DNA from: Lachnospiraceae bacterium
Lineage (GTDB): Bacteria > Bacillota_A > Clostridia > Lachnospirales > Lachnospiraceae
Direction of reading: 5' to 3'
Length of the DNA: 64,000 nt
Assembly: GCA_017416505.1 (NCBI GenBank)
Contig: JAFQCI010000148.1
Location: 1 to 64,000 of the forward strand
Made by a program: the position numbers and the translations under genes. The notes below the pieces were generated by a model. That model saw only the letters and a list, made by a program, of their open reading frames with translations. It ran no database searches and was not told where the DNA came from. Below are positions 28,401 to 37,140 of the stretch, piece by piece (position 1 is the first letter of the stretch; each line of letters begins with the position of its first letter).

Positions 28401-30700
28401 AATACATACTCAAAATTCCAACTGGTATATGTAGAACCATTTACATCTGCTTTATAAGAAACATAGGAAATTGGATCTCCGATTGGTGACATTTCATCAT
28501 AAAATGTTGAAACCACATCAGTACTATTAATCCATACATGGTCTCTATTAATATAAATGCTACCGGCAGAACCAGTGTAAACCAGTTCATTCATTCCAGA
28601 ATCACCTGAATATTTTGTTTTAGAATATGAATAAGTATTACCCCTATATTCAATTGTTCTATATACTGGACGCAAACCTAAATCCGAGGAATTACTATTA
28701 TTTACCGGTTGTTCTGCATAGGAAGCAGACTGTACTAACAGTGCTAAATCTGATTTCATAACAAAGTCATCCTGTGCTTCCTTTCGTGCAAAGTAATAAT
28801 TTCCCTTGCCATCTGTATAAACACCCTTTACCTCACCATCATAATCATAACTTCCATCTGACTTAAGGTTACCTTGTGGTTTATACGCAAAATAATATTC
28901 TGTACCGTATGTAGCAGAGTCGTTTGAAACATAGACTCTGTCTTCAATCTGAACCTGGTCATGGCTTGCAGATTTGTATCCTGCGGTTGCTCCATTTAAA
29001 TATTGCCAACCTTGTGTGTAACCAGCTGTCCCCTCATAATCAAAATCAATCGGTGCTGCCGGCTGGATTTCTAATACATTAAACTTACGGTCAGAAGATG
29101 ATGGCAAGATTCCCTTATAAGCAGCTGTGTTAATCATAGCCTGAATAGTAGAAATCTTTCCTGTATCCGGTCCTTCTCCCTCATCATCAAGGAACAAATA
29201 ATCAATCAGTACTACATTAGAATATTTTGATTGTAATGTAGTTGTGTTAATTACATTTTTAACAATATCATATGCATAGTCCTCTGCTAATACAGTAGTG
29301 TTACCAGAACCACTGTCATCATAAGTGTTTGCAATAGACTCTTCATAATATAAATACTGTCTTGATGACTGGTATTTTGAAGAATATTCAGCTAATAAAG
29401 CTTTTTCAGTTTCTGTAATATCATTGGTTAACAGGGTATCATAATCTGATTCTTCAATATTAATGAATACTGCTGCATATCCTGATAAGTCTGTTGGAAT
29501 AGAACCTGGGGTACAAACTTCAACCTCAAATTCACCACCATAATTCGGATTAAATAAAAAGGCATTTGCTAAACGGTTTATCGTAGGATGAGCTTCATAC
29601 TGTATTTGATTGCCATCTGCATCTAAGATAGGATCACCATTCTCATCTACGGCTGGCACATAATATGTTTCAACAATATTAGCTTCTTCTTCAGCAAGTT
29701 GCTGCAATGGAGTTTTAGAACCATCAGCAGGTAACTGTGCTACAATCTCCAAAAACTTATAATGTGCAACTGACTCAACAGATACTTCATTCTCAGCAGC
29801 GTCAATTACTTCACCTGTAACTGGTGTTTCATCATTATTCATATATGGCCAGTTCGAAGTACTTGTTAAATAAGTCAAAATATTATCCGGAGTATCTAAA
29901 ACCGAATCATTCAATGGAAATACAAAATGTCCACTGGTTAAATTATAACCACTATACCGATTTGTACGAAAATCCGTATATGCCAATTCTGCAAGATTCA
30001 AATTCACTGTTATATCAGGATCTATCGTGGAACTTCCAGGTAAGGTAACAGGATTCAAATATGTATAGATATTATAATCCATTAATAATGGAGCTGACTC
30101 TGAAGTGATATATGTAAGAAATGCTTCTGCCCCATTCGCTGTAAAGTCAAAGGTCTTAAAAAACATATTTGCTGTATCAGCTTCTACATCAGCAAGAGGT
30201 GTGCTACCTGTTTTATCATAGTCATCAGTATTATTAACATATACTAAATCAAACTCTAACAAATAATCTAAAATTGCCTCTTGGCTTCCATCACCTTTTT
30301 CACATAAAGTTCCTGCTGTTACACTGGTTAACTCTACCTTGTCAGCAGGTACGCTTACACCATCACAAACCAAAACTTCACTGGCAAATCTACCTGATCT
30401 AACATAAATTGAAAATGTAGTATCTTCAACGGTTGTGGTGGCTTCACCAGGTAAAATTTCAAGAATTTTAAAACTGGTTGCTCCTGTAACCAAGTTAGCA
30501 TTGGTTACAATGGTTTTCAAATTTGAGTTATAACAACTTTGAATTCTATCAATGTTAGTCATTTCGTCGGCGCCGGCAAGTACTATAGGATCTTCCGGTG
30601 CATTAAAATCATCTGCGGATGAGAAAGTAGTTGCCAATAATCCAACAAGCAAAGTAACACAAAGTGCTAAAGCAGCAAATTTTCTTTTTTTGTTTTTCAT
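25421..30700 (-). CDS. Giant secreted DUF5057-type protein of the pilus locus
   Basis: Secreted protein of 1759 residues with an N-terminal signal peptide (basic KNKKRK, hydrophobic core to about residue 28). I see no LPxTG, SLH or transmembrane anchor at the C-terminus (ends VDMNLWELN). Short strand-like motifs recur: FKILEILP (77-84), FNVLEIQP (540-547) and LSVLQIVP (1180-1187), later paired with FDLVYVN (150), YDLIIIGGD (872) and YDMIVIGFAD (1275). This suggests several Rossmann/amidotransferase-like modules. A CxxC...CxH cluster lies at 1196-1211, and THSQYAQLDLDVESTTVWYCL near 1485-1504 resembles DUF5057 ends. As last gene of the pilus operon it is a good candidate for a pilus-associated adhesin or tip protein (inferred). 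Confidence 0.85.
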   Translation of the reverse strand: MKNKKRKFAALALCVTLLVGLLATTFSSADDFNAPEDPIVLAGADEMTNIDRIQSCYNSNLKTIVTNANLVTGATSFKILEILPGEATTTVEDTTFSIYVRSGRFASEVLVCDGVSVPADKVELTSVTAGTLCEKGDGSQEAILDYLLEFDLVYVNNTDDYDKTGSTPLADVEADTANMFFKTFDFTANGAEAFLTYITSESAPLLMDYNIYTYLNPVTLPGSSTIDPDITVNLNLAELAYTDFRTNRYSGYNLTSGHFVFPLNDSVLDTPDNILTYLTSTSNWPYMNNDETPVTGEVIDAAENEVSVESVAHYKFLEIVAQLPADGSKTPLQQLAEEEANIVETYYVPAVDENGDPILDADGNQIQYEAHPTINRLANAFLFNPNYGGEFEVEVCTPGSIPTDLSGYAAVFINIEESDYDTLLTNDITETEKALLAEYSSKYQSSRQYLYYEESIANTYDDSGSGNTTVLAEDYAYDIVKNVINTTTLQSKYSNVVLIDYLFLDDEGEGPDTGKISTIQAMINTAAYKGILPSSSDRKFNVLEIQPAAPIDFDYEGTAGYTQGWQYLNGATAGYKSASHDQVQIEDRVYVSNDSATYGTEYYFAYKPQGNLKSDGSYDYDGEVKGVYTDGKGNYYFARKEAQDDFVMKSDLALLVQSASYAEQPVNNSNSSDLGLRPVYRTIEYRGNTYSYSKTKYSGDSGMNELVYTGSAGSIYINRDHVWINSTDVVSTFYDEMSPIGDPISYVSYKADVNGSTYTSWNFEYVLYKENVTLNDGVNPSGPYTMYVVPKTGYFLYEDAEGNLYVPNGYTKILYSHSRVNYGIQTETGVYNYHITKSKIADLIGIEESKINIDNYTVSELNCKVDDLVNTYDLIIIGGDVSALREFQCNVTTLNSYYARRMTVDSDHAYDMYFHTGDVLIKDDVYHDNARDNVPIGAQMNENGKYVFVVSGMDLSFTKQQELYNYIDSGRPVLIESEVVDADNTISTRIDPASYMGVMLRKIVEGKSTGGYQNILTGFNYKDTTVKDGKVVYSDETRTQIINTINCETSMIRPTLNIISAPIEYEDSLSKEDYAPNGHKFNVEYNIGSEAGNNMEYEVNLYFDVDMDGRFSEEEIYVTQSYRTGVDKNKMMEYELVDSFFGILSWKLEATSTNAAGAVTEVSQLGYAGYDKGTDQVEKLSVLQIVPSTSCHLAMCVKCDARTSVSSTCDHEFGILKYTGSRNEGNWMDEFVFKDYFDIDLDIMTSKKFCEEAYKNNAYIQGSSVVNENWLIDKYDMIVIGFADSYNSLDFTKVACAELIKFSEVNSLLCSHDNIGIVNSGAAYEEQPYTRFTKVEDPDSNGHYLDTSKAKNDRSGTDWSYNMSFYYNKSDPVYNSSVRYIYGAARFFTLDPDDPYTNNMDGSEFYTDYNIDYGPARAFLGGVFGGQTDVCAAWRHNSDPQSTSPYKNNYYGGTYNDTRKVRVTNDGIITRYPFALPESFTVDTTHSQYAQLDLDVESTTVWYCLDTSSHGEFSGYNPDQYYYRSFYTISPNDGRNSYYIYSNKNVTYTGAGHSDITPNFDNNYERKLFINTVFLSFNAMNNPPVIKVEGDNISTSDEVKINTPDTKVDAQATVSSTSSIFEYDLKVIDDLPDRYFTGYIYIDKTPNGEGYDSKEDTLVGIIKYSKDSDGYIYYDLLKNGETRRMTSLQLNPTYFTGANSTTHLSLQIFDRFPYSMADVRDGNVPTAFYEQQSSKTLYSVYTIRINAQGVVDMNLWELN

Positions 30701-30725
30701 TCTTAACTCTCCTTTCTATCCTAAA

Positions 30726-31412
30726 TTATTCAAAAAAGATGTTATCGTTTCGAATCAGCACATCATTTTCCACAATGAAATTTTTATTTATACTATCATT
30801 TCTAAATTCCATGGTTAGTTTTATGATATCCGAATCTATGCGAGATAAATCTACATTAAAATCAATACACCTATTCGATAATAAATTATCAGCATTCGTA
30901 GAAATATCCGGTGTATAGAATGTCACTGCAGTAGGACCTGACCCTGTGATAGTGGAAGTCACACCATTTAAATAAACACTGGTATTGGCAGCATCATAAA
31001 CGATGGTTTCCGTTCCGGTAAAAATATAAATAACATCTGCTTTCCAGTCTGCCATATACTTTGTATCTGCAGTATCCACAATTTTTACATCCTCATATTC
31101 TTTATATGTAGTATTTGGAATACCTGTCGGATCTGTTTTTACCATAATCCAATCTTTGCTGGCGAAAGTACCGTTTATTTCAAGACTCTTCGTCCCATCC
31201 TGAAATATATTTGCATTCTTAATACAGTCAGAAACGGTTCTAAAAACCATTTGTGATTCATTTTGCAATTTCGTTTCCTTTTTGGCTCTTCCATAATATG
31301 ATGTTGATGTCTGCATAAAAGTAGCTACACCTAGGAAGAGAATCGCCACAATTGCCGTGGCAACAATGATTTCAATCAAAGAAATACCTTTATTATTTTT
31401 CATCTGATTCAT
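30726..31412 (-). CDS. Minor prepilin, PilW/PulJ-like
   Basis: Type IV prepilin-like protein of 228 residues. The leader MNQMKNNKG ends in the cleavage glycine, followed by ISLIEIIVATAIVAILFLGVATFM with Glu at +5. A C-terminal domain after about residue 35 is beta-rich. The length and the TSTSYYGRAKKETKLQNESQMVFRTVSD region resemble PilW/PulJ minor pilins that start pilus assembly. AGGAGGGG precedes the ATG. The DUF5057 gene follows at 25 bases and the gene before ends 11 bases upstream, so all are one operon. Confidence 0.85.
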   Translation of the reverse strand: MNQMKNNKGISLIEIIVATAIVAILFLGVATFMQTSTSYYGRAKKETKLQNESQMVFRTVSDCIKNANIFQDGTKSLEINGTFASKDWIMVKTDPTGIPNTTYKEYEDVKIVDTADTKYMADWKADVIYIFTGTETIVYDAANTSVYLNGVTSTITGSGPTAVTFYTPDISTNADNLLSNRCIDFNVDLSRIDSDIIKLTMEFRNDSINKNFIVENDVLIRNDNIFFE

Positions 31413-31423
31413 CTTATCCCCTC

Positions 31424-31978
31424 CTAGTTATAATCTACAATTCGCCCTGTGGAACAGCTGACAGAAAATGTTTTTTCTGAAGACGAGTTCTTTACAAACA
31501 AATTTAATTTTCCTGTTTTTTTATTTGTTGTATTATTCACTAATTTTCCGTCACTACGGTCAAAATGAATAATTAAAGGATTGGTTTCCGTAATCTGAAC
31601 TTTCGTGCCACTATCAAAAGAATAGTAATATTCCATATTAGAATCAAGTTCTACCTTTTCTTTGATATTAGATGTAATATTCGCATTAGTTACCGTAGCA
31701 GTACTCAAATCTGCAAGCTTTGAACGCTCTATTTCAAATATAGCAAAATAATATTGGTCTGCAGTTGCATCATAGTAAATGGCACCTGTTGTTAAATCTG
31801 AACTTGTAAGTGTCTTTTCTCGAAGATTAATCATCTGAGCCTGTAACACATCATATTGCTTTTTGACCCGGGCCCTTTTTAATGAACTAACGGAAAGTAC
31901 TGTCCCGGAAGTAAGGATTGCAATCAGGGCTAACACAACAACTACTTCTATTAATGTCATACCTTTATTATTCTTCAT
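31424..31978 (-). CDS. Minor prepilin, GspH/FimT-like
   Basis: Prepilin-like protein. ATG at 31978 with AAGGATGG upstream gives the short leader MKNNKG and then MTLIEVVVVLALIAILTSGTV with Glu at +5; an ATG 13 codons earlier would overlap the pilX-like gene and spoil the leader. The mature protein of about 180 residues has one hydrophobic helix and a beta-rich pseudopilin head, including a basic RARVKKQYD stretch after the helix. It belongs to the minor-pilin set of this locus. Confidence 0.82.
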   Translation of the reverse strand: MKNNKGMTLIEVVVVLALIAILTSGTVLSVSSLKRARVKKQYDVLQAQMINLREKTLTSSDLTTGAIYYDATADQYYFAIFEIERSKLADLSTATVTNANITSNIKEKVELDSNMEYYYSFDSGTKVQITETNPLIIHFDRSDGKLVNNTTNKKTGKLNLFVKNSSSEKTFSVSCSTGRIVDYN

Positions 31979-31997
31979 AACATCACCATCCTTATCC

Positions 31998-34574
31998 CTA
32001 ACGTCCAGTATACTCAATGTTCTTTTGATAATTCATAGTAATTACATCATCTTTACAATTATAATTTCTAAGGTTCTTATCTTCATTTACAGCACCCACT
32101 GCCTCACTACTACCTCCAAGTGTATCCGGATCTACCATAAATAAATCCTGAAGCCACTTAGCTGAATCTGCATTTTCAGTGAAACCTGTTTTAATCAGAT
32201 TTTCCATAACATTCGAATTTGCTTCCATTTCCAGTTTTGTGCTTCTATCCTGCACATACACCTTACCACCTGCACAAATCATACCAGAAATTTTACCACA
32301 GCCAGGTTCAATATACACATCCTCTGTAGTAAAGATAAATCCGGTAAAGTCTGCGTCTACTACAACATCCCTATCTGCAGCAAAAATAATAGAATACAAA
32401 ATTCTGGAACTATCCGCCGGATCCACTTGATCCACTTGATTTCCAACGCGATAACCACAGAAATTATTTAAATATGTTGCATGTTCCGTTAATTGTCTAC
32501 TACTAATTGGCAGTGAAGTATCTTTAATTACATTTAAGAATACATTAACCGGAGAGCTGTTAACAGCACCCGGAGTTTCACCATCACCTTCCTGTGCACT
32601 TCTTAAATAGTGTAACTGGAAGTTATAATCTCTAATTTTCGCCGCCTGTTGGGTTGCTAAAGATGCACTTGCACTTCCAACACCAATAGATAAAGCGGAA
32701 GATTCTGCACTGGTACCTTCTTTTACCATAATAGAACCATTGCTATAAACCTTACCATATTCACCATTATCAGAAACTCTAATAGTATTTAATGCAAATA
32801 CTGTATTTCCATTATATGATCCCGTTGCTACATCATAAGTAAGCAACTCATCATTATTGGTATATCCATTATCCTCTGACATATACCATTTGAAATATTC
32901 TTCTGCTTTTTGCTCAGCAGTTAAACTAACAGCACCCGCAGGAATATCCCAAGGAACAGTCATCGGACGTGCATCACCAACAAAATAATAGTAATAACGA
33001 CCATTTAACGCTTCCGTAGAAAATGGAGTCAAAGGAAATACCGCATAATTAATCGTTCCACTGTCAGAAGTCAATAGTCTTTCCAATACATCTCCTGCTT
33101 CACCTAACGCATCAAGTTTATCAGGATCAATACCAACATAACCACCAATGGCTTTTTCACTCAACAATTCGTTCGGTACTGAATATGCTAACTGATTTCC
33201 CTTTACTGAGATAGATTCACCCATAACATAGGAATCTGTTTCCATATCAATATGGGTTTTACCTTGAACGGTTAGTTTTGTTAAGCCTAACATATCCAAA
33301 TTAGCAAAGTTACCATTTATTAATATGGAACTGGTGTTATAATGCTTTCCATATGTACTTGATAAATCTCCATAAACTTCTTTATAATGTCCTTCATAAG
33401 AAGCTTTCACTTCATCTGATGAAGAGCCGAAACTACCGTAATTATATCCACAGTATTCGCCCTCCAGTTTTACGCTACTTCTGTCCGCATTTATTTCTAA
33501 ATCATCATAAACATTCATAACGCCTTTAACATTTAAAACTGCACTCTGCTTTTCTTCATCACTGGCCATGGTAATCAGATTACGACACCAGATTTCATTG
33601 GTTAATTCAGTACCTGTTCTGCTGCGTATTTCAACTGCACTGGAATTATCAGATACAATATTACCTGCAGTAACTAAATCATTAGCAAAAATTCTTAATG
33701 CAACATTAGAAGCATAAATACCGGAATTAATACTGGTTTCAGCATTATAATCATACTTGCTGTTATATGCAGTGTTTAATGTAATTTCATTTTCATCCCA
33801 GTCAACACCTGCATAGATATTACCTCTTAAAACAACTTCTGGTTGGTTCATGCCATGATTTTGAATTTCAAAGCCATCATCTGCCACCAAAATGTATTCC
33901 AAAAAGCTTGATTCATCCGTACTTGCGGTATTAAACTTCAATTCCATACTTGGAGCTAAAATCTCCAAATCTGTATACAAATTCTGCATATAGCCATCAT
34001 TGGTATCTGCAACTGCTTCAAACAACAGACCCTTAATTTCAATTTTATAGACATCATTGGTCTCATCAACCGTTTTTATAACTTCAAAATTATAAGAAGA
34101 ACCTAAGTAGCCTGCTGCTGTAGTTGGATCCAATAATTTAGCTTCATCCGTCTTAATCATTGTACACAAATTCGTATAAGTAGTCGCCTCTGTCGGAGTA
34201 GAACCACATAACATCACGTATAACTTATCAACAAATAGTCTTCTTAACTCCCTGTTTGCATCAGCATCAGACATAAGCATATAAGCTCCCGCAGTCGTAT
34301 CCCAATACTTTAATCTAGGCTCTAAATCTGCATAGGCTGCCTGAAGTGCCTGGTTTGCCTTATCGGTAATACCTGTTTTCAGCTGATCCGCTGCAGTTTC
34401 TACGGCATAATAGGTAGAATCATTTTTTCTAGTAATTGCCATTCTTTTATAATTCATCAAGGTAATGGATAATAATGCAAGTGCAATAATCCCAATAAAA
34501 GTAAGAGAAACAACAACTACTACAAAACTTGAACCATTATTCTTTTTCTTCCATTTGCTAAATAAAGATTTCAT
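31998..34574 (-). CDS. Large PilX-like minor pilin component
   Basis: Protein of 858 residues with a basic N-terminus (KSLFSKWKKKNNG) and one hydrophobic helix SSFVVVVVSLTFIGIIALALLS. It looks like a PilX-type prepilin with cleavage after Gly, but the usual Glu at +5 is absent (Val). A region of short repetitive beta segments at about 240-450 has a beta-helix look and could fold as a stalk. YYAVETAADQLKTG just after the helix is typical of PilX-like proteins in Clostridia. Its size far exceeds that of PilX in Gram-negatives (about 200). It sits between the pilV-like and gspH-like genes and probably forms part of the pilus tip complex. Confidence 0.8.
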   Translation of the reverse strand: MKSLFSKWKKKNNGSSFVVVVVSLTFIGIIALALLSITLMNYKRMAITRKNDSTYYAVETAADQLKTGITDKANQALQAAYADLEPRLKYWDTTAGAYMLMSDADANRELRRLFVDKLYVMLCGSTPTEATTYTNLCTMIKTDEAKLLDPTTAAGYLGSSYNFEVIKTVDETNDVYKIEIKGLLFEAVADTNDGYMQNLYTDLEILAPSMELKFNTASTDESSFLEYILVADDGFEIQNHGMNQPEVVLRGNIYAGVDWDENEITLNTAYNSKYDYNAETSINSGIYASNVALRIFANDLVTAGNIVSDNSSAVEIRSRTGTELTNEIWCRNLITMASDEEKQSAVLNVKGVMNVYDDLEINADRSSVKLEGEYCGYNYGSFGSSSDEVKASYEGHYKEVYGDLSSTYGKHYNTSSILINGNFANLDMLGLTKLTVQGKTHIDMETDSYVMGESISVKGNQLAYSVPNELLSEKAIGGYVGIDPDKLDALGEAGDVLERLLTSDSGTINYAVFPLTPFSTEALNGRYYYYFVGDARPMTVPWDIPAGAVSLTAEQKAEEYFKWYMSEDNGYTNNDELLTYDVATGSYNGNTVFALNTIRVSDNGEYGKVYSNGSIMVKEGTSAESSALSIGVGSASASLATQQAAKIRDYNFQLHYLRSAQEGDGETPGAVNSSPVNVFLNVIKDTSLPISSRQLTEHATYLNNFCGYRVGNQVDQVDPADSSRILYSIIFAADRDVVVDADFTGFIFTTEDVYIEPGCGKISGMICAGGKVYVQDRSTKLEMEANSNVMENLIKTGFTENADSAKWLQDLFMVDPDTLGGSSEAVGAVNEDKNLRNYNCKDDVITMNYQKNIEYTGR

Positions 34575-34577
34575 ATG

Positions 34578-36008
34578 TTATTGCCCCCTTGTTCCTTCCA
34601 TTTTTGTCGACATTCCATTTCCATTGGTTGGAGTAACCGTAATTGAAATATCATAAATCGGTTGAAAATCCTGTTGTACTACCTTTTTATCTGCAGACTG
34701 GACATTAATATAGCTTGATAGAAGTGATGGGATTTTTAAATTATTCAATATGCTTCTATCTGCACTATCATCGGTCTGTGAATAATATACATTTAGTCCT
34801 TCAGCTTTCTGAGTTGCATGATGTTCCGCACCGAAACTTATAGTACAATCGAGATCATCATAATATGCTCTCGCTCCTCCTACACCAATTCCATTATTAA
34901 ACACAAGATATAAATCAGAATTTGTATAAAAATATGTATATCCGGTATGATCAGCCGTATCTGCATATGTTTCCGCGTATGGTAATTTATTGGTGAATAC
35001 TATTGCATCATTACCTTTATCAATAAAGTTCCTTGCCCTTTCTTTTGTTCCAACAGCCCTTACAATAACCTGATTATATAATAATTTAATATCCGGTACA
35101 GTATTATAATATAATTCCGCATCAGAAGCATCGTAATATGTGTTTGACCAAGTCTTCCATACACCAGCGACTTTATATTTGCACTCATACACATAACTGG
35201 TACTTACCTTATACTTACCCTTGGATATGGTAGCAGTATCTGTGTTTTCTTCAATTGTAATATAAATCGTACGGAATATATCGAAAGAACTATAGTTCTG
35301 ATAATTCGACGGTAATTGGTCATGATCATTAAACATAGTTTCTTGTTGATAAGTAAGGCCCGAAAGAATCCAATCTTCCCAAAAATCATCCCTTGCCTCT
35401 TCATCCAAAGCATTCATATTCGATCCAATAATTGCCTGTTCTTCTTTGTTTAGATTTTGAACCGCTCCATCTTTTGGAGAATTATATGATAGTTCACTCG
35501 GGTCATCAGCCCCTGTATCATTATGTTTGCCATCATAATTTTTAGGATCCAAAGTAACTTGAACATCAAACTTTTTATTTGAAACTGTTTGTGTATAATT
35601 GAGGATAAACTTTCCATCTTGATCCATTGTAATTTCACGTACCCTATCCACAAATTCTAAAAGTGATGGGGTTGCATAAGGACTTGTCATAAAAACAGAT
35701 TCAACAACATCACCATCTACCACATACTTATCCGGTAATGTGTATATTGTTTCTGTTACAACTCCTGTTGTGGGATCCTTCGTTTCAGTTTTGTTATAAA
35801 TCTTAGCTATGGCGTTTAAATCTACAGCTTTTAGTAACTCCATTTCACTTTCTGCAACATTAATTCCGTACTGACTTGCCTTTGCCTTTGAATTATTCTT
35901 TGCAGATAATGCCAATTGCGAAAGAATAGGGATAGCCAAAATTAAAAATACAGCTACAGCCACGATTACTTCTGTCATACTAAAACCCTTATTATTGGTT
36001 TTTCTCAT
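34578..36008 (-). CDS. Minor prepilin, PilV-like
   Basis: Prepilin of about 476 residues. ATG at 36008 is eight bases after GGAGG and gives leader MRKTNNKG followed by FSMTEVIVAVAVFLILAIPILSQLA with Glu at +5. An ATG two codons upstream is too close to the binding site. The conserved AESEMELLKAVDL just after the helix is typical of PilV/PulI. The long, Asp- and Tyr-rich head domain is unusual in size. The gene is 3 bases upstream of the pilX-like gene, so the two are translationally linked. Confidence 0.83.
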   Translation of the reverse strand: MRKTNNKGFSMTEVIVAVAVFLILAIPILSQLALSAKNNSKAKASQYGINVAESEMELLKAVDLNAIAKIYNKTETKDPTTGVVTETIYTLPDKYVVDGDVVESVFMTSPYATPSLLEFVDRVREITMDQDGKFILNYTQTVSNKKFDVQVTLDPKNYDGKHNDTGADDPSELSYNSPKDGAVQNLNKEEQAIIGSNMNALDEEARDDFWEDWILSGLTYQQETMFNDHDQLPSNYQNYSSFDIFRTIYITIEENTDTATISKGKYKVSTSYVYECKYKVAGVWKTWSNTYYDASDAELYYNTVPDIKLLYNQVIVRAVGTKERARNFIDKGNDAIVFTNKLPYAETYADTADHTGYTYFYTNSDLYLVFNNGIGVGGARAYYDDLDCTISFGAEHHATQKAEGLNVYYSQTDDSADRSILNNLKIPSLLSSYINVQSADKKVVQQDFQPIYDISITVTPTNGNGMSTKMEGTRGQ

Positions 36009-36025
36009 AATCATGCCCTCCTATC

Positions 36026-37129
36026 TTACTTGAAAAGCTTAACATCACCTTCATGGTTTACTTCTTTAAATCTTGGGTTGGATGCATCATCATTAGCAAC
36101 CTTAACATTTAATGTTTTGTCTGTTTCATTTACAAAAGTTACTTTTACTCCTGCTTTATCTTCGTCATCTTTTCTATTCTGAGATACAATAAGAAGATTT
36201 AAATTATCACCTGGATCAAATTCCTGACCGACAGAAAAATCAGCAGGGTAAGTAATATCACCAATGTTATAGCTTACATAGTATTTATCACCCTTCATAA
36301 AGTACTTTACAGTAACCAATTGAACTTCATTTTCGTCTGTTTGAATTACACTGCTTTCATTGTCCTTAGTACCAACAATAACTGCGCTGGCATCTGAAGA
36401 TGCAGGATTAATCATAATAAATTGATCATAATCCTGTTTGATTCCTTCTCCATTGGTAGCTGTATACGGATTGTCAGTATCTTCTACGGACTGTGTATCG
36501 TTTTTATCAAAAATATTGTTTCTACCAACTTCAATATCACCTGGATTTGCAGGTTCTAACTCTCTACCGGTTCCGGTAACTGCATAAAGATCAAAAACCA
36601 CTTCTCCTGTTAGCTTTTTTGTTTCATTGTCATAATCCAATGACATAGTGGTTACCGTCATACGCTCATCACTTTTCTTAACCGCATATAAAATCTCTTT
36701 GATACCTTTATATGTACCTTCGTAAGACATAGTTAATTCAGAACGAACACCTTGAACAGTTGGGTCAGACTGAAGTGCATAATATACTTCATCCTTTGCC
36801 AAACCTAAAACACTAACCTTATATTCATAATCATTCTTTAAATCGTTTACGAATAAAATCTGATGTGGCTGGGTAGTTCCCGGTGCAAATTCAGCTAAAA
36901 TAGCTTCATAAGTTTCCTCCTGAATCTTAGTATCAGATACATAAAACGCTTCCTTTTCCTGTTTCGCTTTCAAATCGCTATAACGTACCTCTAAGGTTGC
37001 AACCTGTGTTTCTAAAGTTTCTTTTTCCTCATTCGTAGGCGAAATAATAAGAAAATACATACCTACACCTATTAAAACAGCTATCGCCAAGTATAGCAGT
37101 TTCTTTGTTCCTTCGCTCATTCCCTTCAT
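36026..37129 (-). CDS. PilO-like pilus alignment protein
   Basis: Bitopic membrane protein of 367 residues. A short cytoplasmic tail is followed by a single helix LLYLAIAVLIGVGMYFLII (residues about 11-29), a coiled-coil segment (EEKETLETQVATLEVRYSDLKAKQEKEA) and a ferredoxin-like region to about 185, the layout of PilO. A C-terminal extension after 200 is not part of classic PilO. It lies 11 bases after the pilM-pilN fusion and should pair with the PilN part. GGAGG seven bases before ATG. Confidence 0.78.
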   Translation of the reverse strand: MKGMSEGTKKLLYLAIAVLIGVGMYFLIISPTNEEKETLETQVATLEVRYSDLKAKQEKEAFYVSDTKIQEETYEAILAEFAPGTTQPHQILFVNDLKNDYEYKVSVLGLAKDEVYYALQSDPTVQGVRSELTMSYEGTYKGIKEILYAVKKSDERMTVTTMSLDYDNETKKLTGEVVFDLYAVTGTGRELEPANPGDIEVGRNNIFDKNDTQSVEDTDNPYTATNGEGIKQDYDQFIMINPASSDASAVIVGTKDNESSVIQTDENEVQLVTVKYFMKGDKYYVSYNIGDITYPADFSVGQEFDPGDNLNLLIVSQNRKDDEDKAGVKVTFVNETDKTLNVKVANDDASNPRFKEVNHEGDVKLFK

Positions 37130-37140
37130 ATTAACGCCTC

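Noticed and set aside
31998..32017. Upstream ATG of the GspH-like prepilin inside the pilX-like gene
   Set aside because: It would add 13 residues before the short prepilin leader and overlap the upstream stop; the ATG at 31978 has a ribosome binding site and the proper leader.
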